Positions 1 through 12,887 of a stretch of DNA of 64,000 nucleotides are shown piece after piece; the stretch's first letter is position 1; every line of letters begins with the position of its first letter. The stretch spans positions 1-64,000 of the forward strand of contig NZ_CP042176.1 of the NCBI RefSeq assembly GCF_005937885.2. The letters run 5' to 3'. This DNA is from Bradyrhizobium sp. KBS0727 (GTDB lineage Bacteria > Pseudomonadota > Alphaproteobacteria > Rhizobiales > Xanthobacteraceae). The position numbers and the translations under genes are program-made. The notes under the pieces are model-generated. The model did no database searches. It was not told where the DNA came from and was given only the letters and a program-made list of their open reading frames with translations.

Positions 1-1431
1 ATGACAAATATGGAACAGGATCGCTGGGCTCGCGTGAAGGGACGGCTACGGACCAGTGTGGGTGAGGACGTTTATTCGAGCTGGTTTGCCCGCATGGACC
101 TCGAAGCGGTGCAGGATGAAAGCGTCCATCTGTCGGTTCCGACCCGCTTCCTGAAGAGCTGGATTCAAGCGCATTATGCCGACCGTGTCCTGACCTGCTG
201 GCAGGCCGAGATGCCGGAAGTGCACCGGATCGACCTCACCGTGCGCACGGCGATGCGCTGCGCGACCCCCGTCAAGGAGGCCGCCGCGCCGTCGGATCAG
301 CGCCGCGTCGAGCGCGCCGATGGCCGTCCCGCGCCGGAATTGCGTTCGACCGCGACCGCGCCGGTGTCCGCCAACCATGATGCGCTTGGCGGCTCGCCGC
401 TCGATCCGCGGCTGACCTTTGCAAGTTTTGTGATCGGCCGCTCCAACACGCTGGCCCATGCGGCGGCACGCCAGGTCGCCGAGGGGCGCCGCGGCGATGC
501 CGTGATGTTCAACCCACTCTATATTCACGCCGGCGTCGGCCTTGGCAAAACCCATCTGCTGCAGGCCGTGACCTGGGCCGGCAACTCCGGCAGCGAGCGC
601 AAGGTGCTGTATCTCACCGCCGAGAAGTTCATGTATGGCTTCGTCGCCGCGCTCAAGACGCAGACCGCGCTGGCGTTCAAGGAGGCCCTGCGCGGCATCG
701 ACGTGCTCGTCATCGACGACCTCCAGTTCCTGCAGGGCAAGTCGACCCAGGCCGAGTTCTGTCACACGCTGAATGCGCTGATCGACGCCGGCCGCCAGGT
801 CGTGATCGCCGCCGACCGGCCGCCGTCCGATCTCGAAAGCCTCGACGACCGCGTCCGCTCGCGGCTGGCCGGCGGCCTCGTCGTGGAGATGGGATCGCTC
901 GGCGAAGAGCTGCGGCTCGGAATCCTGAAATCGCGGGTCGCTGCGGCGCGCGCGCATCATGCAAGCTTCGACGTGCCGGAAGCGGTGCTGGATTATCTGG
1001 CCCGCACCATCACCCATAACGGCCGCGACCTCGAAGGCGCCATCAACCGCCTGCTCGCGCACTCCAAGCTCAACGCCACGCCGGTGACCCTGGAAATGGC
1101 CGAGCGCGAAGTCCGCGACCTGGTCCGTCCGCAGGAACCCAAACGGATCAAGATCGAGGACATCCAGCGGGTGGTGGCCCGGCAGTATAATGTGAGCCGC
1201 TCGGACCTGCTGTCGTCCCGGCGGACCGCGAACGTCGTCCGGCCGCGCCAGGTCGCGATGTATCTGGCCAAGACCCTGACCTTGCGCTCGCTGCCCGAAA
1301 TCGGGCGGCGGTTCGGCGGCCGCGACCACACCACGGTGCTGCACGCCGTGCGCAAGATCGAGGCACTGGTTTCCAAGGACGTGGCGCTGTCCGAAGAGGT
1401 CGAGTCGCTGAAGCGGCAACTGCAGGAATGA
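1..1431 (+). CDS. dnaA: Chromosomal replication initiator protein DnaA
   Basis: DnaA is the AAA+ initiator that binds DnaA boxes at the origin, melts DNA and loads the helicase. The 476-residue length is normal for alphaproteobacteria. Residues 1-80 form the DnaB-interacting N-terminal domain, followed by a variable linker to about residue 130. The Walker A motif GVGLGKT is at residues 178-184 and Walker B ends with Asp239-Asp240 (VLVIDDLQF). The C-terminal DNA-binding domain carries the DnaA signature [12 protein letters not shown] from residue 439. The ATG is the first base of the window, so no upstream promoter or origin can be examined. dnaN follows 298 bp downstream in the same direction. 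Confidence 0.98.
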   Translation: MTNMEQDRWARVKGRLRTSVGEDVYSSWFARMDLEAVQDESVHLSVPTRFLKSWIQAHYADRVLTCWQAEMPEVHRIDLTVRTAMRCATPVKEAAAPSDQRRVERADGRPAPELRSTATAPVSANHDALGGSPLDPRLTFASFVIGRSNTLAHAAARQVAEGRRGDAVMFNPLYIHAGVGLGKTHLLQAVTWAGNSGSERKVLYLTAEKFMYGFVAALKTQTALAFKEALRGIDVLVIDDLQFLQGKSTQAEFCHTLNALIDAGRQVVIAADRPPSDLESLDDRVRSRLAGGLVVEMGSLGEELRLGILKSRVAAARAHHASFDVPEAVLDYLARTITHNGRDLEGAINRLLAHSKLNATPVTLEMAEREVRDLVRPQEPKRIKIEDIQRVVARQYNVSRSDLLSSRRTANVVRPRQVAMYLAKTLTLRSLPEIGRRFGGRDHTTVLHAVRKIEALVSKDVALSEEVESLKRQLQE

Positions 1432-1460
1432 ATTCTTGTTCTCCCGGCCCGTTTCCAATC

Positions 1461-1521
1461 GAAGCCGGATTTATCCGACTTCGATAATTATGATGCCCAA
1501 CTCGGGTAAACCCGGGTTGGG
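1461..1521 (+). other. Two hairpins in the dnaA-dnaN spacer
   Basis: The 298-bp spacer holds two near-perfect inverted repeats just after dnaA. Bases 1461-1470 pair with 1473-1482 (one mismatch), and 1496-1507 pair with 1510-1521 (one G-T pair). Neither is followed by a T-run, so they do not look like classical intrinsic terminators. They could end or slow dnaA transcription or stabilise its 3' end. I saw no convincing DnaA box in the spacer. Confidence 0.45.
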
Positions 1522-1729
1522 CGGGGACGGGAGAACGTTTTCCTTCGCGCAAAACGTAGGGGAACGGTGCTGCGCTCCCTTGCGCTCGGGGCCTATCCGC
1601 GCCACCTTGCGGTCCCCCCGCGGGTTTGATCAAATTCACGCTTGATCGGGCTTTTCGGGTTTCAATTGCCGCGGCGCGCCTTTCAGGGCCGCCCGGCTTT
1701 TCCATCTTAGGTATCTGGCGGGTAATGCA

Positions 1730-2848
1730 ATGAAGGTCACCGTCGAGCGCGCGCAACTCCTGAAATCGCTGGGCCACGTCCATCGCGTGGTGGAGCGCCG
1801 CAACACCATCCCGATCCTCGGCAACGTGCTGATCCGCGCCGAAAACGCCAAGCTGGCGCTGAAGGCGACCGACCTCGACCTCGAGGTGACGGAGACGCTG
1901 GCGGCGGAGACCGCGACCGGCGGCTCGACCACGGTTCCGGCACACATGTTCTACGACATCGTCCGCAAGCTGCCCGACGGCGCGCAGATCGTTCTGGAAG
2001 CCGACGGCGACCGTTCGGTGCTGGCGATCAAGGCGGGGCGCTCGCGCTTCACGTTGCAGACCCTGCCCGAGAGCGACTTTCCGGATCTGGCCGCCGGCGA
2101 CATGACGCATTCGTTCGCGCTGGCCGCCGCCGACGTCAAGCGGCTGATCGACCGCACCCAATTTGCGATCTCCACCGAAGAGACCCGTTATTATCTCAAC
2201 GGCATCTACCTGCACGCCGCCGGCAGCGCCAAGGCGGCGACGCTTCGCGGCGTGGCGACCGACGGACACCGCCTGGCGCAGATCGATCTCGTGCTGCCCA
2301 AGGGCGCCACCGGCATGCCCGGCGTGATCGTGCCGCGCAAGACCGTCGGCGAGGTGCAGCGGCTGATCGAGGACAATGAGGCCGAAGTCACCATCGAACT
2401 ATCGCAGGGCAAGATCCGCTTCACCATCGGCAATGTGGTGCTGACCTCGAAGCTGATCGACGGCACTTTCCCGGATTACGGCCGCGTCATTCCGCAGAAC
2501 AACGACAAGGAACTGATCGTCGACAAGAAGGATTTCGAAGCCGCCGTCGACCGCGTCTCGACGATTTCGAGCGAACGCGGCCGCGCAGTGAAGCTCGCGC
2601 TGTCGCCCGGCAAGCTGGTGCTGTCGGTGACCAACCCGGATTCCGGCAGCGCCACCGAAGAGCTCGAGGTCGAATACGCCTCCGACGCGCTCGATATCGG
2701 CTTCAACTCCCGCTACCTGCTCGATATCGCCGCCCAGATCGAAGGCGAAGTCGCCGTGCTCCGCCTCGCCGACCCCGGCTCGCCGACGCTGGTGCAGGAC
2801 AAGGACAACAAGGGCGCGCTCTACGTACTGATGCCGATGCGGGTGTAG
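1730..2848 (+). CDS. dnaN: DNA polymerase III subunit beta (sliding clamp)
   Basis: The ring-shaped processivity clamp tethers DNA polymerase III to DNA. The 372-residue protein begins MKVTVERAQLLKSLGHVHRV and ends YVLMPMRV; the C-terminal P-M-R segment is conserved in the clamp family. Its length fits three tandem clamp domains of about 120 residues each. It lies between dnaA and recF as in most bacteria. A palindromic repeat separates it from recF, so clamp and recF transcription may be partly uncoupled. Confidence 0.98.
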   Translation: MKVTVERAQLLKSLGHVHRVVERRNTIPILGNVLIRAENAKLALKATDLDLEVTETLAAETATGGSTTVPAHMFYDIVRKLPDGAQIVLEADGDRSVLAIKAGRSRFTLQTLPESDFPDLAAGDMTHSFALAAADVKRLIDRTQFAISTEETRYYLNGIYLHAAGSAKAATLRGVATDGHRLAQIDLVLPKGATGMPGVIVPRKTVGEVQRLIEDNEAEVTIELSQGKIRFTIGNVVLTSKLIDGTFPDYGRVIPQNNDKELIVDKKDFEAAVDRVSTISSERGRAVKLALSPGKLVLSVTNPDSGSATEELEVEYASDALDIGFNSRYLLDIAAQIEGEVAVLRLADPGSPTLVQDKDNKGALYVLMPMRV

Positions 2849-2881
2849 GCTTTCTGTTTGCTTCCACAGTAGTTAGATTGC

Positions 2882-3000
2882 GTCATGGCCGGGCTTGTCC
2901 CGGCCATCCACGTCTTGGACGCAGCAAGGACGTGGATGCCCGGCACCGCAGACCAGTTTACGCAGTCTGCGGAAGCAGACATGCTTTCGCCGGGCATGAC
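2882..3000. repeat. Palindromic intergenic repeat, family A, copy 1
   Basis: An imperfect 119-bp inverted repeat opens with gtcatggccgggcttgtccc and closes with the complementary gccgggcatgac. An inner pair consists of ccacgtctt and aaggacgtggatg. Three further copies of the family occur at 18537-18660, 22466-22551 and 29674-29762. This copy ends 11 bp before the recF ATG, so only the short Shine-Dalgarno stretch (aagga) lies between repeat and gene. Confidence 0.85.
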
Positions 3001-3011
3001 GAAGGATCCCC

Positions 3012-4154
3012 ATGACCCCCTCCCGCATTCACAAGCTGACGCTGACGCATTTCCGCAATTACCGGGCGGCGAGCGTGCAGGCGCGGGGCGACGTCGTGGC
3101 GCTGGTGGGGCCGAACGGCGCCGGCAAGACCAATTGCCTGGAGGCGATCTCGTTTCTGTCGCCGGGACGCGGCCTGCGGCGTGCGACGCTGGAGGATGTC
3201 GCCGACAACCAGGGCGACGGCTCCTGGGCGGTATCCGCCGAGGTCGAGGGCGCGCTCGGGCTCGCCACGCTCGGCACCGGGATCGACGCGCCGGCCGCGG
3301 AGGCCGCCTCGTCGAGCCGGCGCTGCCGCATCGACCGCGAGCCGGTGGGTTCGGCGACCGCTTTCGGCGATCACCTGCGCATGGTCTGGCTGACGCCCGC
3401 GATGGACGGGCTGTTCATGGGGGCGGCTTCCGAACGACGGCGCTTCTTCGACCGGCTGGTGCTGGCGATCGACAGTGAGCATTCCAGCCGGGTGTCGGCG
3501 CTGGAGCGCTCGTTGCGCTCGCGCAACCGGCTGCTCGAGGTGCGCAATTACGACGACCACTGGTGCGACGCGATCGAACGCGAAACCGCCGAACTTGCGG
3601 TCGCGGTCGCCGCCAGCCGCGGCCAGACCGTGACGAAACTCGCAGCGATGCTGCGCGAGCGTGGCAAGGATTCCGCCTTTCCGTCCGCGCAGATCATGCT
3701 CGACGGCTGGATGGAAAATGCGCTGGTCAACGAACCCGCCACCGCCGTCGAGGACCGTTACCGCGAGATCCTGCGCGCCGGCCGCGCCCGCGACGCCGCC
3801 GCCGGACGCACGCTCGACGGCCCTCACCTCACCGATCTCGAAGTGGTTTACGCGCCGAAGCACATGCCGGCCCGCGACGCCTCGACCGGCGAACAGAAGG
3901 CGCTCCTGATCGGGCTGGTGCTGGCCCATGCCACGCTGGTCGCCGAGATGACCGGCATCGTGCCGCTGTTGCTGCTCGACGAAGTGGTGGCGCATCTCGA
4001 CCCGAACCGGCGCAAGGCGCTGTTCGACGAGCTCGCGAAACTGGGCGCGCAGGTCTGGATGTCCGGCGCCGACCCCGCGGCCTTTGTCGACCTTGGCGGA
4101 TCCGGCGAGGTTTTCGACGTGGAATCCGGCAAGGTCAGCCGCCGCGCCCGGTAA
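3012..4154 (+). CDS. recF: DNA replication and repair protein RecF
   Basis: RecF is an SMC-like ABC ATPase that, with RecO and RecR, loads RecA at single-strand gaps. The 380-residue protein has Walker A GPNGAGKT at residues 33-40, an ABC signature-like segment (STGEQKALLIGL) near residue 295 and a Walker B segment LLLLDEVVAHLD near residue 325. This arrangement and length are typical of RecF. The ATG has aagga nine bases or so upstream. It sits in the conserved dnaA-dnaN-recF-gyrB order, but a repeat precedes it and a large unknown gene separates it from gyrB. Confidence 0.97.
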   Translation: MTPSRIHKLTLTHFRNYRAASVQARGDVVALVGPNGAGKTNCLEAISFLSPGRGLRRATLEDVADNQGDGSWAVSAEVEGALGLATLGTGIDAPAAEAASSSRRCRIDREPVGSATAFGDHLRMVWLTPAMDGLFMGAASERRRFFDRLVLAIDSEHSSRVSALERSLRSRNRLLEVRNYDDHWCDAIERETAELAVAVAASRGQTVTKLAAMLRERGKDSAFPSAQIMLDGWMENALVNEPATAVEDRYREILRAGRARDAAAGRTLDGPHLTDLEVVYAPKHMPARDASTGEQKALLIGLVLAHATLVAEMTGIVPLLLLDEVVAHLDPNRRKALFDELAKLGAQVWMSGADPAAFVDLGGSGEVFDVESGKVSRRAR

Positions 4155-4274
4155 CGCCGGGCTTGAACCTAATCCTTCATCGGCACGACTAGCTTCCGGG
4201 GACGGCGTCACGGGCGCCGCGGCCGCCGCGATCGCGCGCGGCCATCCATGGCGCAGCCAATACCGGAGATGAAC

Positions 4275-6467
4275 ATGCCTGAGACCAAGTGCCGGATCAT
4301 CCCGGCCCGAGCCCGCATGCTGCCGCTGATATTGCTGTTCGCTGCCGGCGCTGTGTCGATCGCGAGAGCCGACGACGGCATGGTCGACGTCCGCTCGCTG
4401 CCGCGCCTCGACGGCGCGGTGGAAGATGTCGCCCGCACCGAATCCTATCGCCTGAAATATGGCGTTCCGACCGTGGTCGCGATCACCACCGCCGCCACCC
4501 GAAAGCTGCTCGCCACCGACGGCTGGGTGCCCTATCTGCGGCCGCTCGACGAGAAGAGTTCGTCGCTGACCTTCAAGAAGGCCCAGCAGGGGCTGTACGT
4601 TTCCTTCAGCCAAGGCCTCGGCCGCCCCGACCAATCGGCGGTGTATTACTCCGCCGAGCGCATTACCGCGAACGTGCCGTTCCCGCCTGATGCGACGGAT
4701 ATCATCTTCGACGAGCACCGGCCCTATCTCGGCTGCATTGCGCCGGCCGCGTTCGACGTCACCCTCGACTTCTATCGCAAGGAGATGGCCGCGATCGGCT
4801 GGAAGCCGCTCTCCGCCACCGACGCAGTTGCGCGCTGGCCCAACGCGCTATTGAGCGAAAGGGTCGAGAACGGCGCACGCGCCTATTACAGCCATGACGA
4901 CGGCACCGGCTTCTATCGGCAAGCGCCAGTGATGCTGACGCTGCAGCGCCGCGACGACGGCCGGACCGCCGTGGATATCCGCGTGGCGCCGTTCGCGCTG
5001 CCGCAGACGCTGGAAGCCGATTCCGAAATGGCCGCCCTGCCGCGGCCGAAGCCGAGCAAGACCGCGCAAAGCATCGGCGATTCCAACTCGCCGCGCCGCA
5101 AGCTCGAGGTCGCCGTGATCGCCGAGCTGGCACCAACACTGGCCTTCTTTCGCAAGGAGCTCGCGGCGCGGAACTGGAAGGAAGAGGCTGCAGGCGCGGT
5201 GATCACCGCCGACGAAGTGACCCTGAATTTCTCTTCCGCGGAAGAGAACGCGGTGCTCAAGCTCGGCCGCCGATACGACATGACGCTCGCCAACCTTGCC
5301 ACGCAACTGAAGGAATCCGCGATCGCCGCACGCGCGAAGGCCAAGAAGGACGCCGACGATAATTTCTTCAAAAACGCCGAAGCCGCCGCAAAGCAGGTCA
5401 TCGCGGCCGATGAGGTGCGGCGCACAGCCCAGGCTGCCAACCTGTCGGACGCGCCCTTGCACGCGCTCGCCGACAATTCGAAGCCGGTGCCGCTGCCGGA
5501 GAACGCGGAAAACGTGAAGTTCGACGGCGCCGACGGCCGGCTCGAATTCGATTCCTCTTCCAGCGTCAGGGTCATCGCAGGGTTCTACCGCGACTCGCTG
5601 AAATCGCAGGGCTGGAAGGAACAGCCTTCGGTGATCAACAAGTCCAACATGGTGGTGATGGAATTTTCCCGAGGCGGCAAGGCGCTGTCGTTCACGGCCA
5701 TGCAGATGGGCCCCAAGGTCAATGTCAGCGCCGATGGGTCGGGCCTGGTGATGGCGAACGCCAAAACGGCGGGCAAGCCCACCGCGGCCGGTGCTCGGGT
5801 CTCCAGCGAACCGGCGGATAAGGGAACGGATAAGGGAACGGATCAGGTTCTCGAAGCCGATGCCGATTCCGCTTTACCGGTGCCGAAGCAGCATACGATG
5901 AGTTCGATCGGTACCGGAAAGGTCCCCGGCAGCAATGCGCCGATCCGGAAGGAGCTTGAGGCCAGCATCCCGGCCGAACTCAACAACGTGCTTGGTTTCT
6001 ACCGCACCGAACTCGGCAAACTCGGCTGGAAGGAAGCAACCGAAGGCGCTGTCGTGACGCCGGACCAGGTGCAACTGGCGTTCATCTCTCCCGACGGACC
6101 GGCCACGCTGAAACTCGGCCGCAGCAATGGCGAGACCTCGGTCAGCCTCGCGCAGAAATATCCGGCCGTGGCCGCCAAGGCCGATTTCGTACCGAAGCCG
6201 GGTCAGGCCAAACTGGTGTTCGGCAATCTCGGCGGCGGCGAAGCTACGGTCTCGATCAACAAACAGACGATCAAGATCGCCGGCGGCGCCGGCGGCCCCC
6301 AATCGCCCAAGCCGCCGATGCTCGATCTGCCGCCAGGCAAGTATCAATACACGCTGAAGGTCGCCGGCGGGCCGACACGCACCAACCAGATCGAGATCGA
6401 CGCAGGCGATACCTGGGGGTTGATGGTGGCGCCGGGCGGCGACGTGCTGCCGCTGCACATGTATTGA
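4275..6467 (+). CDS. Secreted four-repeat protein of unknown function
   Basis: No function is recognised. The ATG at 4275 is preceded by ggag at a good distance; an ATG at 4269 sits too close to that site. The 730-residue product starts with a basic stretch, then MLPLILLFAAGAVSIARA, a likely signal peptide with an A-R-A cleavage site, so it is probably periplasmic. The pattern L-x-F-[FY]-R-x-E/S-[LM]...W-K recurs four times, at about 4760-4810, 5130-5175, 5575-5620 and 5985-6030. Units two and four are close copies over about 90 residues, starting near 5010 and 5850 and ending in LKLGR. A lysine- and alanine-rich helical linker near 5320-5430 separates the halves, and the C-terminus (from about 6190) looks like a small beta-sandwich domain. 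It has normal high GC and lies between recF and gyrB. Confidence 0.85.
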   Translation: MPETKCRIIPARARMLPLILLFAAGAVSIARADDGMVDVRSLPRLDGAVEDVARTESYRLKYGVPTVVAITTAATRKLLATDGWVPYLRPLDEKSSSLTFKKAQQGLYVSFSQGLGRPDQSAVYYSAERITANVPFPPDATDIIFDEHRPYLGCIAPAAFDVTLDFYRKEMAAIGWKPLSATDAVARWPNALLSERVENGARAYYSHDDGTGFYRQAPVMLTLQRRDDGRTAVDIRVAPFALPQTLEADSEMAALPRPKPSKTAQSIGDSNSPRRKLEVAVIAELAPTLAFFRKELAARNWKEEAAGAVITADEVTLNFSSAEENAVLKLGRRYDMTLANLATQLKESAIAARAKAKKDADDNFFKNAEAAAKQVIAADEVRRTAQAANLSDAPLHALADNSKPVPLPENAENVKFDGADGRLEFDSSSSVRVIAGFYRDSLKSQGWKEQPSVINKSNMVVMEFSRGGKALSFTAMQMGPKVNVSADGSGLVMANAKTAGKPTAAGARVSSEPADKGTDKGTDQVLEADADSALPVPKQHTMSSIGTGKVPGSNAPIRKELEASIPAELNNVLGFYRTELGKLGWKEATEGAVVTPDQVQLAFISPDGPATLKLGRSNGETSVSLAQKYPAVAAKADFVPKPGQAKLVFGNLGGGEATVSINKQTIKIAGGAGGPQSPKPPMLDLPPGKYQYTLKVAGGPTRTNQIEIDAGDTWGLMVAPGGDVLPLHMY

Positions 6468-10555
<4,088 letters not shown>

Positions 10556-10623
10556 TAGGCCGCCGCCGCATATCTCCGCAAATGCGGGCCAAATGCCGCC
10601 TCCTCGGAATATTCCCGGCTTAA

Positions 10624-10640
10624 CTTATAGGGATTCTAAA
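10624..10640. promoter_or_regulatory. Candidate Irr-type iron control element upstream of feoA
   Basis: The sequence CTTATAG-GGA-TTCTAAA matches the partly palindromic iron control element (about TTTAGAA-N3-TTCTAAA) at 11 of 14 defined positions, with a perfect right half. It lies 84 bp upstream of the feoA ATG in an AT-rich pocket where a promoter would be expected. Irr is the haem-responsive Fur-family regulator of Bradyrhizobium and relatives. That Irr acts here is inference from the motif and from feoAB being an iron-uptake operon. Confidence 0.5.
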
Positions 10641-10723
10641 TTATGGAGCGGGTGCGGTCGCACGCCGCGTCCGGAATTAGCCTATCTACGGTCCAGATCC
10701 TCCATCGAGATCGAGCCCACTCC

Positions 10724-10981
10724 ATGACCAAGACCTTGCCGCTCGGACAGGCCCAGCGCGGTTTCATCGGCCGGATACGCGCCATCGACGCGGCAGCCAG
10801 CACTTCCGTGCTGGCCCCTGTGGAACTGGAAAGCCGTCTCATCGAAATGGGTTTCGTCGAGGACGCGCGGGTCGAGGTGCTGCACGAAGGCATGTTCGGC
10901 CGCGACCCGATCGCGGTCCGCGTCAATAACGCAACCGTCGCGATCCGCCGGCGCGAGGCGATGGCTGTTATCGTCGACTGA
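10724..10981 (+). CDS. feoA: Ferrous iron transport protein FeoA
   Basis: FeoA is a small SH3-like cytoplasmic protein that supports FeoB-mediated Fe(II) uptake. The ATG at 10724 gives 85 residues beginning MTKTLPLGQAQRGFIGRI. The segment ESRLIEMGFVEDARVEVLHEGMFGRDPIAVRV is interrupted by no gaps relative to the FeoA fold: L-x-E-M-G-F, then G-x-D-P. An upstream in-frame ATG at 10643 would add 27 residues that overlap the promoter and is unlikely. feoB starts 4 bp after the stop, so the two genes form an operon. Confidence 0.95.
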   Translation: MTKTLPLGQAQRGFIGRIRAIDAAASTSVLAPVELESRLIEMGFVEDARVEVLHEGMFGRDPIAVRVNNATVAIRRREAMAVIVD

Positions 10982-10985
10982 TCCG

Positions 10986-12860
10986 ATGGACGCGCAACTC
11001 ACACCACTGAATCTCTCGCTGGTCGGAACCCCGAACAGCGGCAAGACCGCGTTGTTTAACGCCCTTACCGGCAGCCGGCAGCGCTCCGCCAATTATCCCG
11101 GCGTGACCGTCGAGCGGAAATCGGGGGCGTTCGTGACGCCGGCCGGGCGCAGCGTCGCGATCGTCGATCTGCCCGGCACCTATTCGCTCCGGGGCCGCAG
11201 TCCGGACGAGGAAATCACGCGCGACGTGGTTCTCGGCGTACGGGAGGAAGCCACCCCCGACTGCATCGTCTGCGTGGCGGACTCAACCAATCTCCGCCTC
11301 AGCATTCGCCTGGTTCTGGAGCTGAAGCGGGTCGGCCGGCCGATGTTGCTGGTTCTCAACATGTTCGACCTGGCGCGCCACCGCGGCATCACGATCGATA
11401 CCGATCGCCTCGCATCGGAGCTCGGCATTGCCGTGACGACGGCGGTTTCAGTCCGCAAGGGCGGCACCGCCGAACTGTTGCAGCAGCTCGACCGGTTCGC
11501 GCCGGTGCTGCCCGGCGGAGTCACCTCCAATACATGGCGGCCGCTTTCGACGTCCGAGCTCCGCGCGCTGCAACGGGATGCTGACCGCATCATCGCCGGC
11601 GCCGTCACCGCACCGGCGAAGCCCGATAACCTGACCAACCGGATCGATTCCGTGGTGCTGCAGCCGGTCGCCGGCCTGCTGATCCTGCTGGCGATCCTGT
11701 TCGTCATGTTCCAGGCGGTCTTCAGTTGGGCGCAGCCGCTGATGGAATTGCTGTCGGACAGCTTTGCCACGCTCGGTCAACTGGCCCATTCGATCCTGCC
11801 CGACGGCCTGCTGCAGAGCTTCGTGCAGAACGGCGTCATCTCCGGGGTCGGCAGCGTCATCGTTTTCCTGCCGCAGATCGTCATCCTGTTCTTCTTCATC
11901 CTGATGCTGGAAGACTTCGGCTACATGGCGCGCGCCGCGTTCCTGATGGATCGCATCATGGGCGGCGCCGGGCTGCATGGCCGCGCCTTCATCCCGTTGC
12001 TGTCGAGCTTTGCCTGCGCCATTCCCGGGATCATGGCCGCGCGCGTCATCGACAACCGCCGCGACCGGCTGACCACGATCCTGATCGCGCCGCTGATGAC
12101 CTGCTCGGCCCGCATCCCGGTCTACACGCTGATCATTTCCGCCTTCGTTCCGCAACGCGAGGTGTTCGGCCTGATCAATCTTCAGGGCCTCGTGATGTTC
12201 GGCCTCTATGCCGCCGGCATCGCCAGCGCGCTCTCGGTATCGTTCATCGCCAAGTTCGTGATGGGACGGGACTACGAGCCCTCGCCGTTCATGATGGAGC
12301 TGCCGGATTACAAATGGCCGCGCGCCAAGAGCATCGCGCTCGGCATCTATATGCGCGCCAAGGCGTTCCTGTACCGCGCCGGAACGACGATCTTCTCGAT
12401 GATGGTGCTGATCTGGTTTCTGGCGTCGTTCCCGCAGCCGCCGGCGGGCGCGGCAGGGCCTGCCATCAATTACAGTCTCGCCGCCATCATCGGGCATGCC
12501 ATCGAGCCTGCGTTGGCGCCGCTCGGCTTCAATTGGCAGATCGCGGTCGCGCTGATCCCCGGCATGGCCGCGCGCGAAGTCGCGGTCGCGGCGCTGGGAA
12601 CGGTCTACGCGATCGAAGGCGGCAAGGAAGCCGCCGACCGGATCGGCGAGGTGTTGGCCCACAACTGGAGCCTCGCCACCGCGATATCATTGCTCGTCTG
12701 GTACATCTTTGCGCCGCAGTGCGCATCGACGCTCGCGGTGATCCGCCGCGAGACCGGTAGCTGGAAATGGATGGCCGTCACCTTCGGCTACATGCTGGCG
12801 CTGGCCTATGCCGGGTCGTTTCTCGCCTACCATCTCGCCGTGGCCCTCGGCGCGGGTTGA
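10986..12860 (+). CDS. feoB: Ferrous iron transporter FeoB
   Basis: FeoB is the inner-membrane Fe(II) transporter with an N-terminal G domain. The 624-residue protein has G1 GTPNSGKT at residues 14-21, G3 DLPGT at 61-65 and G4-like NMFD at 125-128. The GTPase spacer and a membrane domain with two gate-like halves follow. Characteristic segments include GYMARAAFLMDRIMGGAGLHGRAF split by FIPLLSSFACAIPGIMAAR, and later GMAAREVAVAALGTVY. Length is somewhat shorter than E. coli FeoB (773), within the range of rhizobial forms. It is co-transcribed with feoA and converges on the next gene. Confidence 0.96.
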   Translation: MDAQLTPLNLSLVGTPNSGKTALFNALTGSRQRSANYPGVTVERKSGAFVTPAGRSVAIVDLPGTYSLRGRSPDEEITRDVVLGVREEATPDCIVCVADSTNLRLSIRLVLELKRVGRPMLLVLNMFDLARHRGITIDTDRLASELGIAVTTAVSVRKGGTAELLQQLDRFAPVLPGGVTSNTWRPLSTSELRALQRDADRIIAGAVTAPAKPDNLTNRIDSVVLQPVAGLLILLAILFVMFQAVFSWAQPLMELLSDSFATLGQLAHSILPDGLLQSFVQNGVISGVGSVIVFLPQIVILFFFILMLEDFGYMARAAFLMDRIMGGAGLHGRAFIPLLSSFACAIPGIMAARVIDNRRDRLTTILIAPLMTCSARIPVYTLIISAFVPQREVFGLINLQGLVMFGLYAAGIASALSVSFIAKFVMGRDYEPSPFMMELPDYKWPRAKSIALGIYMRAKAFLYRAGTTIFSMMVLIWFLASFPQPPAGAAGPAINYSLAAIIGHAIEPALAPLGFNWQIAVALIPGMAAREVAVAALGTVYAIEGGKEAADRIGEVLAHNWSLATAISLLVWYIFAPQCASTLAVIRRETGSWKWMAVTFGYMLALAYAGSFLAYHLAVALGAG

Positions 12861-12887
12861 TCAAGGCAGCCGCCTGGCGCCACCTGT

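Noticed and set aside
46..1458. Long open frame on the minus strand opposite dnaA
   Set aside because: It mirrors the codon pattern of a high-GC gene and its translation is low-complexity without any domain; dnaA on the plus strand is unambiguous.
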